A stretch of DNA of 64,000 nt, from positions 62,001 through 126,000 of the forward strand of contig NZ_PUIP01000001.1 of assembly GCF_002968015.1 (NCBI RefSeq). The letters are read 5' to 3'. Positions 47,507 through 55,843 of this stretch are shown here, in pieces (position 1 is the stretch's first letter; every line of letters begins with the position of its first letter). The translations under genes were made by a program, and so were the position numbers. The notes under the pieces are model-generated. The model was not told where the DNA came from, did not search any database, and saw nothing but the letters and a program-made list of their open reading frames with translations. This DNA comes from Massilia phosphatilytica (GTDB lineage Bacteria; Pseudomonadota; Gammaproteobacteria; Burkholderiales; Burkholderiaceae_D).

Positions 47507-47935
47507 ATGCATACCGACGACCGTTTCCTTCGAGCCTTGCAAGGCAGTGCGCGCGCCTGGCGTCTCGCGTTCGAACGCCACCTGAAGGCGAACGGGCTGA
47601 CGATGGCCGGCTGGAACGCGCTGACGGCCGTGGCCGGCAGTCCGGAACCGCCGTCGCAGCGCGAACTGGCGCGCCGGCTTGGCGTGGACGGCGCCACGCT
47701 CGTGACGACCCTCGACCGCCTCGTCGCAGGGGGCTTCGTGCGGCGCGACTCGGAACCGGGCGACCGCCGCGTCAAGCGCATCGCGCTCACGCCGCAGGGA
47801 GAAACGGTTGCGGGCCACGTGCATGCGGAAGCGGCCGCGCTGCGGCGCACGACGGTCGCGCGGCTGGACGCCAACGCCATGGCCGCGGCGGCCGCCGTGC
47901 TGGAAGAGCTGCAGCGGCTGCTGGAGGGCGCATGA
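47507..47935 (+). CDS. MarR-family regulator
   Basis: 142 residues with a winged helix: 'LTMAGWNALTAVAGSPEPPSQRELARRLGV' (in parts), 'DGATLVTTLDRLVAGGFVRRDSEPGDRRVKRIALTPQG' (in parts). The wing 'EPGDRRVK' is typical. Its stop overlaps the efflux-pump gene start (ATGA), so it is the first gene of that operon and almost certainly represses it in a ligand-dependent way. Confidence 0.93.
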   Translation: MHTDDRFLRALQGSARAWRLAFERHLKANGLTMAGWNALTAVAGSPEPPSQRELARRLGVDGATLVTTLDRLVAGGFVRRDSEPGDRRVKRIALTPQGETVAGHVHAEAAALRRTTVARLDANAMAAAAAVLEELQRLLEGA

Positions 47936-49668
47936 GCGACGCCGATTACGCACCGCGCCAGTGGGATCCGGACGAGCGCCCCACATTGCCGGGCGGCCCA
48001 TCGTTCCCCAAGCACTCGACGCCACGGCGCATCGCGTTCTTTTTGATCGGCACCCTCGTGACCATCACGGGCGGCCTGGGCAATGCGCTCGTCACTGTCA
48101 ATCTCGTCAACTTGCAGGGCACCTTGGGCGTGTTCACGGCCGAGGCCAACTGGCTGCCGACGGCCTATGTGATGACCAATGTGTCGATGAACCTGCTGCT
48201 GGTGAAATTCCGCCAGCAATTCGGCCTGCGCGCGTTCACCGAGTTCTTCCTCGTGCTGTATGCCCTGATCACGTTCGCCCATCTATTCGTCAATGATCTG
48301 GGCTCCGCGATCGCCGTGCGCGCGGCCCATGGCATGGCGGGTGCGGCCCTGTCGACGCTGGGCCTGTATTACAGCCTGCAGGCATTCAAGAAGGAGTGGC
48401 GGCCGCGGGGCATCGTGATCTCGACCGGCATCGCGCAGCTGGCCCAGCCGATCGCCTACATCTTTTCCAGGAGCCTGCTGCAGTTCGCGGAATGGCGCGG
48501 GCTGTATCTGTTCGAGCTCGGCCTCACGCTCGTCACCCTGGCCGCCGTGCTGTGGCTGAAACTGCCGCCGGGCGACCGCTTCAAGGCGTTCCGTCCCGCC
48601 GACTTCCTCACGTTCTCGCTGTTTGCGCCGGGCATGGCGCTGCTGTGCGCGGCGCTCACGTTCGGCCGCGTGCTGTGGTGGACGGAAAAGCCGTGGGTCG
48701 GCATCGCGCTCGCGGCGGGCATCGTGCTGCTGCTGGCCGCGGTCTGCGTCGAGCACAACCGCGACAACCCGCTGCTGAACATCCGCTGGCTGACGAACGG
48801 CATGATCCTGCGCCTGTCGATCGCGCTGATGCTCGTGCGCGTCGTGCTGTCGGAGCAGAGCGTGGGCGCCGTCGGCTTCCTGCGTCTCGTGGGCCTGAAC
48901 AATGACGAGATGCAGACGCTGTTCATCGTCATCCTGCTCGCGACCATCCTCGGGATCATCGTGTCCGTGCTGGTCATCCGGCCGCCGCACCTGATGGCGC
49001 CGCAGGTGGTGGCCCTGTTGATCATGGCGCTGGGCGCGTGGATCGATTCGAACGCGACGAATGCCACGCGCCCCGCGCAGATGTACGTGAGCCAGGGGCT
49101 GCTGGCGTTCGGCGGCGTGATGTTCCTCGGCCCGCTGCTGCTGACCCTGCTCGGGTCCGTGATCGCCAATCCGGCCAACCTGATCAGCTTTTCCGTGCTG
49201 TTCGGCCTGACGCAAAACCTGGGCGGCCTGATCGGCTCCTCGTTGCTGGGCACGTTCCAGGTGATGCGCGAAAAATACCATTCGTCCGTGCTGGCCGAGC
49301 AGTTGAGTTCGCTCGATCCGCTCGTCGCCGCGCGCATCCAGCAGTACGGGGCCGCGTACGCGCGCCAGCTCGCGGATCCGTCCGCGCGCACGCGCCAGGG
49401 CATCTCCGTGCTGACGCAGACGGCCGCGCGCGAAGCGAACATCCTCGCCTACAACGACGTGTTCCTCTTGATTTCCATCATCGCCACCCTGCTGGCCGCG
49501 TGGATCTTCGGCCGCTCGCTGTGGCTGAAATACGTTTCTCCGCCAGCTCCGGCGCCGGTGCCTGTCCCGGCGCCGCCCGATCCGACCGATTCGCCGATCG
49601 CCGTGCCGTCCGGCGACCGCCGCACGGCGCCGCGTCCGCCCCAGCCGACGCCAGCCGTTCCAACCTGA
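47932..49668 (+). CDS. MFS efflux transporter (EmrB/DHA2-like), 14 membrane helices
   Basis: 578 residues. About 14 membrane helices, beginning 'RIAFFLIGTLVTITGGLGNALVTVNLVNLQGTLGVF' (in parts). It is the inner-membrane pump of a tripartite system with the HlyD-type and outer-membrane partners next door. The C terminus has a Pro-rich tail ('PPAPAPVPVPAPPDPTDS'). Its gene overlaps marR by 4 bp. Substrate likely an aromatic or amphipathic toxic compound. Confidence 0.88.
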   Translation: MSDADYAPRQWDPDERPTLPGGPSFPKHSTPRRIAFFLIGTLVTITGGLGNALVTVNLVNLQGTLGVFTAEANWLPTAYVMTNVSMNLLLVKFRQQFGLRAFTEFFLVLYALITFAHLFVNDLGSAIAVRAAHGMAGAALSTLGLYYSLQAFKKEWRPRGIVISTGIAQLAQPIAYIFSRSLLQFAEWRGLYLFELGLTLVTLAAVLWLKLPPGDRFKAFRPADFLTFSLFAPGMALLCAALTFGRVLWWTEKPWVGIALAAGIVLLLAAVCVEHNRDNPLLNIRWLTNGMILRLSIALMLVRVVLSEQSVGAVGFLRLVGLNNDEMQTLFIVILLATILGIIVSVLVIRPPHLMAPQVVALLIMALGAWIDSNATNATRPAQMYVSQGLLAFGGVMFLGPLLLTLLGSVIANPANLISFSVLFGLTQNLGGLIGSSLLGTFQVMREKYHSSVLAEQLSSLDPLVAARIQQYGAAYARQLADPSARTRQGISVLTQTAAREANILAYNDVFLLISIIATLLAAWIFGRSLWLKYVSPPAPAPVPVPAPPDPTDSPIAVPSGDRRTAPRPPQPTPAVPT

Positions 49669-49678
49669 GCCCTTCGCC

Positions 49679-50764
49679 ATGCCGGAAACGACAACCAACA
49701 CGACCCAACAAAAGTCGAACCGCAACGTCATCGTCAGCGGCCTGCTGTTCGCCCTCATCGCGCTGATCGGCGTGCTGATCGTGCTGTATGCGTGGAACCT
49801 GCCACCATTCCACAGCGCCTTGCAGACGACGGAGAACGCTCTCGTGCGGGGCCAGGTGACGATCATCAGTCCGCAGCTGTCGGGCTATGTCGTCGAAGTG
49901 GACGTGCAGGATTACCAGATGGTGCGCCAGGGCCAGCTCCTGATGCGCATCGACGACCGCATCTACCAGCAGCGCCTCGACCAGGCGAAGGCCCAGCTGG
50001 CGACCACGCGTGCGGCGCTGGCGAACTTCGCGCAGACCCGCGGCACGGCCAGCGCCACCATCGCGCAAAACCAGGCCGCCGTCGCCAACGCGGCCGCCCA
50101 GGCGCAGCGTGCGAATGCCGACCTGCGACGTGTGGAAGAACTGGCGGCCGACGGCTCGCTGTCCGCGCGCGAACGGGACGCCGCCCGCGCCACCCGCGCC
50201 CAGACCGTCGCCGCCGCGGAGCAGGCGCGCGCCGCGCTGGAAATCTCGCGCCAGGGCCTGCGCACCGTCGACGTCAACCGCGCGTCGCTGGAAGCGGCCG
50301 TCGCGAATGCCGAGGCGGCCGTGCGGCTGGCCGAGATCGACCTGTCGAATACGCGCATCCTCGCGCCGCGCGACGGCCAGCTGGGGCAGGTGAGCGTGCG
50401 CCTCGGCGCGTTCGTCAACGCGGGCGCGCAACTGACGGCGCTCGTGCCGCAGTCGATGTGGGTCATCGCCAACATGAAGGAGACGCAGATGGCCGACGTG
50501 CGCCTGGGCCAGCCCGTTTCATTCACCGTCGACGCATTGAATCACGCGAAGCTGCGCGGGCACGTCGAGCAGATCGCGCCGGCGACCGGTTCCGAGTTTT
50601 CCGTGATCGTGCCGGACAACGCGACGGGCAACTTCGTCAAGATCGCCCAGCGGATCCCGGTCCGCATCAGCATCGACCCGAACCAGGAACTGGCCGCGCG
50701 GCTGCGGCCGGGGATGTCGGTGGTGGCCAGCATCGACACCAAAGCGAAAGGGCAGGCCCGATGA
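49679..50764 (+). CDS. HlyD/EmrA-type membrane fusion protein
   Basis: 361 residues. One N-terminal membrane helix ('VIVSGLLFALIALIGVLIVLY'), then a lipoyl half-motif 'QTTENALVRGQVTIISPQLSGYVVEV' (in parts), a long alpha-hairpin of Ala/Gln-rich coiled coil (about 95-205), and a second lipoyl half 'ILAPRDGQLGQVSVRLGAFVNAGAQLTALVP' (in parts). It bridges the MFS pump and the outer-membrane channel. Starts 10 bp after the pump gene. Confidence 0.92.
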   Translation: MPETTTNTTQQKSNRNVIVSGLLFALIALIGVLIVLYAWNLPPFHSALQTTENALVRGQVTIISPQLSGYVVEVDVQDYQMVRQGQLLMRIDDRIYQQRLDQAKAQLATTRAALANFAQTRGTASATIAQNQAAVANAAAQAQRANADLRRVEELAADGSLSARERDAARATRAQTVAAAEQARAALEISRQGLRTVDVNRASLEAAVANAEAAVRLAEIDLSNTRILAPRDGQLGQVSVRLGAFVNAGAQLTALVPQSMWVIANMKETQMADVRLGQPVSFTVDALNHAKLRGHVEQIAPATGSEFSVIVPDNATGNFVKIAQRIPVRISIDPNQELAARLRPGMSVVASIDTKAKGQAR

Positions 50765-52131
50765 AACGCCGGTTTTTATTGTGCGGCTGCGCCGCGCTGC
50801 TGGCCGGCTGCCGCATCCCCGTGCAGCCGCCGCCGCAGGCGACGCTCGTCGTGCCGCCCGCCTGGCGGGGCCAGGTGGGGCCCGGTGCGCCCGTCGAGCG
50901 CGACTGGTGGCAGGCGTTCGCCGATCCCGCGCTAGACCGCCTCGTGGCGCAAGCCCTGGAGCGCAACAACGACGTGCGCACGGCGCAGGCGCGGCTGCAG
51001 GAATACCGGGCGCGCGTCCAGGTGGCGCGCGCGGCCGGGGAGCCGACCCTGTCGGTCGGGTTCACGCCCGCGCGGGCGCGCGTGATCGGGCCGTTCGGCA
51101 CGCCGATCGAGTCGACGTCCCTCCAGGGCGCGTTCCAGGCGGCCTACGAGCTCGATCCGTTCGGCCGCACGGCCAGCCTGACGGAAGCGTCGCGCCTCGA
51201 CTACGCCGCGCAGCAGGCCGCGGCGGACGCGACGGCGCTGTCGGTGGCGGCGAACACGGCGTCCGGCTACCTGAACCTGCGCGGCCTCGACGCCCAGCTG
51301 GAGCTCGCGCGCGCCACGCTCGCGTCGCGCCAGCGCTCGCTCGACCTGGCGCGACGCCAGTTCGAGGTCGGCTACAGCTCGCGCCTGGAATTGTCGCAGG
51401 CCGAGGCGGAATACCGCGCGACGGCCGCCGTCGTGCCGCAGCTGGAACGGGCGATTGCGCAGCAGGAAAACGCCCTCGACATTCTCACCGGCGCGAATCC
51501 CGGCCCGGTCGGGCGGGGCACGGAACTCGTCCGCCTGAACGCGCCCGCGATCCAGCCCGGCCTGCCGTCCGAGCTGTTACGCCGGCGGCCCGACATCGCC
51601 GCGGCCGAACGGGCGCTGGCCGCGGCCGACGCGAGTCTCGCCGCCGCGCGCGACCAGATGCTGCCGTCGCTGCGATTGACGGCATCGCTGGGCGCGTATG
51701 CGAACGATTTGCCGACGTTGCTGTCATCCCCGACGACACTGTGGAGCGTGGGCGGTAGCGTGCTGGCGCCGCTGTTCGACGGGGGCCGGCTGCGCGCCCA
51801 GGCCGAGATCAGCGCCTCGCTGCGCGACCGCGCCGTGTTCGCGTACGAAGCGGCCGTGCGCAACGCGTTCGCCGACACGGAGAATGCCTTGACGGCCGTG
51901 CAGCGCCTGCGCGAACAGCTGGACGAGGCCGAGGCGCGCCGGGTGGCGACCGCCGAGGTGCTGAGGATCGCCCACAACCGCTACCGCAACGGCTATTCGT
52001 CGTACCTGGAAGAGCTGGATGCCCAGCGCAACGCGTTCAGCGCGGACAACGCCGCGCTGCAGCTGCGCGCCGCGTGGCTGCAGGCCCACGTCGACCTGTA
52101 CCGCGCGCTGGGCGGGGGCTGGCATCAATAA
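50761..52131 (+). CDS. NodT/TolC-family outer membrane efflux lipoprotein
   Basis: 456 residues. Signal ending in a lipobox LLAGC (Cys17). Two OEP repeats: 'VERDWWQAFADPALDRLVAQALERNNDVRTAQARL' (in parts) and 'LRRRPDIAAAERALAAADASLAAARDQMLPSLRL' (in parts). This is the trimeric outer-membrane channel of the pump. Its ATG overlaps the previous stop by 4 bp, which shows tight coupling. Confidence 0.93.
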   Translation: MKRRFLLCGCAALLAGCRIPVQPPPQATLVVPPAWRGQVGPGAPVERDWWQAFADPALDRLVAQALERNNDVRTAQARLQEYRARVQVARAAGEPTLSVGFTPARARVIGPFGTPIESTSLQGAFQAAYELDPFGRTASLTEASRLDYAAQQAAADATALSVAANTASGYLNLRGLDAQLELARATLASRQRSLDLARRQFEVGYSSRLELSQAEAEYRATAAVVPQLERAIAQQENALDILTGANPGPVGRGTELVRLNAPAIQPGLPSELLRRRPDIAAAERALAAADASLAAARDQMLPSLRLTASLGAYANDLPTLLSSPTTLWSVGGSVLAPLFDGGRLRAQAEISASLRDRAVFAYEAAVRNAFADTENALTAVQRLREQLDEAEARRVATAEVLRIAHNRYRNGYSSYLEELDAQRNAFSADNAALQLRAAWLQAHVDLYRALGGGWHQ

Positions 52132-52151
52132 CGACATCAGGAGGAGGGAGC

Positions 52152-52766
52152 ATGATCAAGATCGGAATCATCGTCGGGAGCACCCGGCCGGGCCGCAAGG
52201 CGCTGGACGTGGCGCGCTGGGTGCTGGACATCGCGGGCATGCGCGCGGACGCCGTGTTCGAGCTGGTCGACATCCAGGATTTCAACCTGCCGCTGCTGGA
52301 CGAGCCGGTGCCGCCGGCGCTGGGCCAGTACACGCAGCCGCACACGAAGGCCTGGGCCGCCGCGATCGCCGGCTTCGACGGCTTCGTGTTCGTCACGCCC
52401 GAGTACAACCACGGCATGTCCGGCGCGCTGAAGAATGCCATCGATTTTTTGTTCAAGGAATGGAACAACAAGGCGGCGGGCTTCGTCGGCTACGGCAGCG
52501 CGGGCGGCGCGCGCGCCGTCGAGAGCCTGCGCCTCGTGATGGGCGAGCTGATGGTCGCCGACGTGCGCGCGCACGTGATGCTGTCGCTGCGCACCGATTT
52601 TGAAAATTACACGACCTTCAATCCAGCCGAGCACCACGAGCAGTCCGTGGACGCCATGCTCGACCAGGTCGTGGCGTGGAGCCGCGTGCTCAAGACCCTG
52701 CGGCCGGATGCGCCCGTCACGTCCGCCGACGCGCCGCAGGCCGGCCAGCGCATGGGCAGCCAGTGA
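52152..52766 (+). CDS. NADPH-dependent FMN reductase
   Basis: 204 residues of the flavodoxin-like fold. 'IGIIVGSTRPGRKALDVARWV' binds FMN phosphate; 'FDGFVFVTPEYNHGMSGALKNAIDFL' (in parts) is the family signature. Such enzymes reduce quinones, azo dyes or chromate. It is the last gene of the marR-efflux operon (20 bp gap, GGAGGAGGGAGC before the ATG), so it may detoxify the same compounds. Confidence 0.92.
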   Translation: MIKIGIIVGSTRPGRKALDVARWVLDIAGMRADAVFELVDIQDFNLPLLDEPVPPALGQYTQPHTKAWAAAIAGFDGFVFVTPEYNHGMSGALKNAIDFLFKEWNNKAAGFVGYGSAGGARAVESLRLVMGELMVADVRAHVMLSLRTDFENYTTFNPAEHHEQSVDAMLDQVVAWSRVLKTLRPDAPVTSADAPQAGQRMGSQ

Positions 52767-52796
52767 TCTTGATGGGCGGCGCTACAATCGCCGCCT

Positions 52797-53405
52797 ATGA
52801 CCAGTTCTTTGTTACCGTCGCGGCGCGCCACCTGCGCCGCCTGCCTGCGCGCGCAGAGCGCGTGCATCTGCCACTGGGTGCGTCCGCTGTCCAGCCGCGT
52901 CGACCTGTTGATCCTGCAACATCCGCTCGAGGTGCGCAATGCCAAGAACAGTGCGCGGCTGTTGCACCTTTGTTTACCTGGCAGCCGCCTGGAAGTGGGC
53001 GAAGTCTTTCCTGACCTGCACGCCTTGCTGTACGCGGATGGGCGCGTGCCTGTGTTGCTGTATCCGGAGACGCCCCGGGGATCTGCACGTGCAGCTGATT
53101 TGATGACGCAGCCCGACCGGCTGCGGCTCGTCGTGCTCGACGCCACGTGGCGCAAGAGCCGCAAGATGCTCCACGTAAATCCCGACTTGCAACGTCTGCC
53201 CCGGTTGGCGCTGCACGACGTGCCCGCGTCGGCTTATCGGATTCGCAAGGCGCACGCGCCGCACCAGCTGTCGACGCTGGAAGCGGCCGCGCTGGCGCTG
53301 GCGCAGATGGAAGGCGACGCCGACCGATACCGGCCTCTGCTGCAGGCTTTTGACGGTTTTGTGCAACAACAAGCTGCTCTTTTTTCGCGCTTGAACCCAT
53401 CCTGA
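52797..53405 (+). CDS. DTW-domain tRNA aminocarboxypropyltransferase (TapT-like)
   Basis: 202 residues. The DTW-type catalytic motif is 'LVVLDATWRKSRKML', preceded by an N-terminal Cys cluster 'CAACLRAQSACICHW' likely to bind zinc. This family adds acp3U at position 47 of tRNA using SAM (TapT in E. coli). 'LDATW' rather than 'LDGTW' is a common variant. The start ATG 52797 is the only good one. Confidence 0.9.
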   Translation: MTSSLLPSRRATCAACLRAQSACICHWVRPLSSRVDLLILQHPLEVRNAKNSARLLHLCLPGSRLEVGEVFPDLHALLYADGRVPVLLYPETPRGSARAADLMTQPDRLRLVVLDATWRKSRKMLHVNPDLQRLPRLALHDVPASAYRIRKAHAPHQLSTLEAAALALAQMEGDADRYRPLLQAFDGFVQQQAALFSRLNPS

Positions 53406-53419
53406 GATCGGCGTACTAT
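53391..53419 (+). promoter_or_regulatory. Sigma-70 promoter of the radical SAM gene
   Basis: TTGAAC (53391-53396), 17 bp, TACTAT (53414-53419). The -10 abuts and shares its last bases with the LexA box. The -35 lies in the end of the DTW gene. Confidence 0.6.
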
Positions 53420-53438
53420 ACTGTATAAACATACAGTA
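53419..53438. promoter_or_regulatory. LexA (SOS) box
   Basis: TACTGTATAAACATACAGTA; the core CTGT-N8-ACAG (53421-53436) fits the proteobacterial SOS-box consensus with AT-rich middle. It overlaps the promoter of the radical SAM gene and lies 16 bp before its GTG start. Confidence 0.85.
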
Positions 53439-53453
53439 CTTAAGGAGCACCGT

Positions 53454-54656
53454 GTGAACCGGGTCAACAAAGCAAACGCAAGTCGGGCGGTCAGCCAGGT
53501 GGTGTTGCCGTTCCCGCAAAAGTCCGCCGAGGTCGTTCCGATCAACGGTCCGATCAAAGGTCGTGGCGCCGTCACCAATCTTCAAGGCCGTTACGAAGTG
53601 AACGGCCGCGAGCGGTTCGACGACGGCTGGACCGTGCCGGGCGCGAAAGACGACGCACCGGCGCCCCTCAAGACGACCGTCACGGACGAGATCGCCAAAT
53701 CGATCCTCAGCCGCAACACATCGCCGGACATCCCGTTCAGCGTCTCGCTGAACCCGTATCGCGGCTGCGAGCACGGCTGCATATACTGCTTCGCGCGGCC
53801 CACGCACGCTTATCTCGGCCTGTCTCCGGGCCTGGATTTCGAAAGCCGCTTGTACGCCAAGGTGAACGCGGCCGACCTGCTGCGGCGCGAGCTGGCGCGG
53901 CCGGGCTATGTTCCGGAAAACATCGCCATCGGCGTCAACACGGATGCTTATCAACCCTGCGAACGCGAGCGCCGCCTCACGCGCGAGGTGCTGGAAGTGC
54001 TGGGCGAATGCAACCACCCGTACGGCCTGATCACGAAGTCGTCGCTGATCGAGCGCGACATCGACCTGATCGCGCCGATGGCCGAGAAGGGCCTGGCCTG
54101 CGCCGCCATCACCTTGACGACGCTGGACGGCGAAATCTCGCGCACGCTCGAGCCCCGCGCGGCCGCGCCCGCCCGCCGCCTGCGCGCGATCCGCACGCTG
54201 ACGGAAGCCGGCATCCCCGTCAGCGTGAGCGTCGCACCGATCATCCCGTTCATCACGGAACCGGAGATCGAGCGCATCCTGGAAGCGGCGAAGGACGCCG
54301 GCGCCGTCGGTGCCCACTACACGGTGCTGCGCATGCCGTGGGAAGTGAACCCGCTGTTCCAGCAATGGCTGCACGCCCACTTCCCCGACCGCGCCCAGCG
54401 CGTGATGAACCGCATCCGCGACATGCGCGGCGGCAAGGACTACGACAGCGACTTCAGCAAGCGCATGACCGGCGAGGGCATCTGGGCCGACCTGATCCGC
54501 CAGCGCTTCACGAAGGCCATCAAGCGTCTCGGGCTGGACGGCTACATGGGCCGCTTCCACAAGCTGGACAGCTCGCAGTTCAAGCGGCCGCTCGTGGTGC
54601 CGAAGACGATCGTCAAGCCGACCAGTGCGGCGGCGGCGCAGATGGATCTGTTTTAA
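53454..54656 (+). CDS. PA0069-family radical SAM protein
   Basis: 400 residues. The radical SAM cluster is CEHGCIYC (in 'YRGCEHGCIYCFARPTHAYL'), with 'VNTDAYQPCERERRLTREVL' downstream. The family (PA0069/Rv2578c) resembles spore photoproduct lyase and is thought to act in DNA repair. GTG start at 53454 follows AAGGAG. A LexA box covers the promoter, so damage induction is predicted. It is convergent with the GNAT gene. Exact substrate unknown. Confidence 0.92.
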   Translation: MNRVNKANASRAVSQVVLPFPQKSAEVVPINGPIKGRGAVTNLQGRYEVNGRERFDDGWTVPGAKDDAPAPLKTTVTDEIAKSILSRNTSPDIPFSVSLNPYRGCEHGCIYCFARPTHAYLGLSPGLDFESRLYAKVNAADLLRRELARPGYVPENIAIGVNTDAYQPCERERRLTREVLEVLGECNHPYGLITKSSLIERDIDLIAPMAEKGLACAAITLTTLDGEISRTLEPRAAAPARRLRAIRTLTEAGIPVSVSVAPIIPFITEPEIERILEAAKDAGAVGAHYTVLRMPWEVNPLFQQWLHAHFPDRAQRVMNRIRDMRGGKDYDSDFSKRMTGEGIWADLIRQRFTKAIKRLGLDGYMGRFHKLDSSQFKRPLVVPKTIVKPTSAAAAQMDLF

Positions 54657-55192
54657 ACGTCGGGAACCAATGAAAGCACGTGCGCCGCGACAGGGCGCCC
54701 GTGCAGGTTGAGGCGGTTGCGCGCGAGGCATTCGTGGACGGCCCCGGCCTTGCGGGCGACGCCGAGACTGGGCAGGTTACCGTCCGCGACGACGATCTCG
54801 ACCCGTGACTGGCCGAGGCGCTCGAACGCAAGACGCGACAGCGCCCGGATGGCGGCCAGCGCCGCGCCCTGGCCGTGGGCCGAGGTGCGGACCCAGTAGC
54901 CGAGGTTGCAGAAGCCGTGGAGGCGGTTGAACTGGTTCAGGCCGGCCGCGCCGACGTATTGCCGGCCGTCCGGCCGGAAAATGCCGAACTCGTACGCGCT
55001 GTTGTCGGCACGCGCGGCATCGCAGAACGCGATCCACGCCAGGGCATCGGCATCGTCGTAGGCGGCATGCGCCCAGGGCATCCATGGGCCGAGGTTCGTC
55101 ATCGATTCGCGGACGGCGGCCGCCATCGCCGGCGCGTCGTCCGGGACGAGCGGGCGCAGCAGGAAGCCGTCGGCGTGGATGGGTTGTGTCAT
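54653..55192 (-). CDS. GNAT N-acetyltransferase (RimJ/RimL-like)
   Basis: 179 residues. 'DGFLLRPLVPDDAPAMAAAV' starts the fold, 'GYWVRTSAHGQGAALAAIRALSRLAFERLGQSRVEI' (in parts) is the acetyl-CoA pyrophosphate loop, and 'GVARKAGAVHECLARNR' the C-terminal motif. It probably acetylates the N terminus of a ribosomal protein or another small amine. It overlaps the radical SAM gene end by 4 bp, tail to tail. Confidence 0.9.
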   Translation of the reverse strand: MTQPIHADGFLLRPLVPDDAPAMAAAVRESMTNLGPWMPWAHAAYDDADALAWIAFCDAARADNSAYEFGIFRPDGRQYVGAAGLNQFNRLHGFCNLGYWVRTSAHGQGAALAAIRALSRLAFERLGQSRVEIVVADGNLPSLGVARKAGAVHECLARNRLNLHGRPVAAHVLSLVPDV

Positions 55193-55279
55193 GCGGGCAA
55201 TGATAACCCGCCAGGTTGTGGGGATGCATGCTCTCGGCTACGATTGCGCTCTTTATAACGGCGAATCGGCAGGCGGAAT

Positions 55280-55828
55280 ATGGTGGAGCAGGGCAGTACG
55301 GTGCAACGCGTCGTCTTCGTGGGCGCGGAATCGACGGGCAAGTCGACGTTGTCCGAGTACCTGGCGCGCGCCTACGAGACGGTCGCGGTGCCCGAGATCG
55401 GCCGCTTCATCTGGGAAGAAAAACAGGGCAGGCTGGGGCCGGATGACTACGTCGACATCGCCGTCAGGCACCGCGCCGCGGAGGACGCCGCGATGGCGCA
55501 GGCACGGCGCTGGCTGTTCGTCGACACGAATGCGCTGACGACACTGCTGCTAGGCATCGAGTTCCATCAGGTCGGCGATCCGCCGCCGGCCGAACTGCTG
55601 CGCTGCGCCGACGCGTGCAGGGCGCGCTATGCGCATACCTTCGTCTGCGCCGACGACATCCCGTACGAGGAACAGGATGTGCGAGAGAACGAGGCGTGGC
55701 GCGGGCGCATCCAGCAACTCGTGCTGAAGGACCTCGACGCCCGCCGCATCCCGTACACGGTCGTGCACGGCAACGTGGAAGAACGGGCGCGCCAGGTGCG
55801 GCGCGTGCTCGACAGCGGCGGGCGCTAA
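55280..55828 (+). CDS. NadR-like ATPase/kinase
   Basis: 182 residues of the P-loop kinase fold. Walker A 'VFVGAESTGKSTLSEYLA', 'RFIWEEKQGRLGPDDYVDIA', 'FVDTNALTTLLLG' and 'VCADDIPYEEQDVREN' match the nicotinamide riboside kinase domain of NadR, here without the HTH and adenylyltransferase domains. It may phosphorylate nicotinamide riboside in NAD salvage. No pnuC or other NAD gene is adjacent. Confidence 0.85.
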   Translation: MVEQGSTVQRVVFVGAESTGKSTLSEYLARAYETVAVPEIGRFIWEEKQGRLGPDDYVDIAVRHRAAEDAAMAQARRWLFVDTNALTTLLLGIEFHQVGDPPPAELLRCADACRARYAHTFVCADDIPYEEQDVRENEAWRGRIQQLVLKDLDARRIPYTVVHGNVEERARQVRRVLDSGGR

Positions 55829-55843
55829 ACGCGCGCGGCGCGG

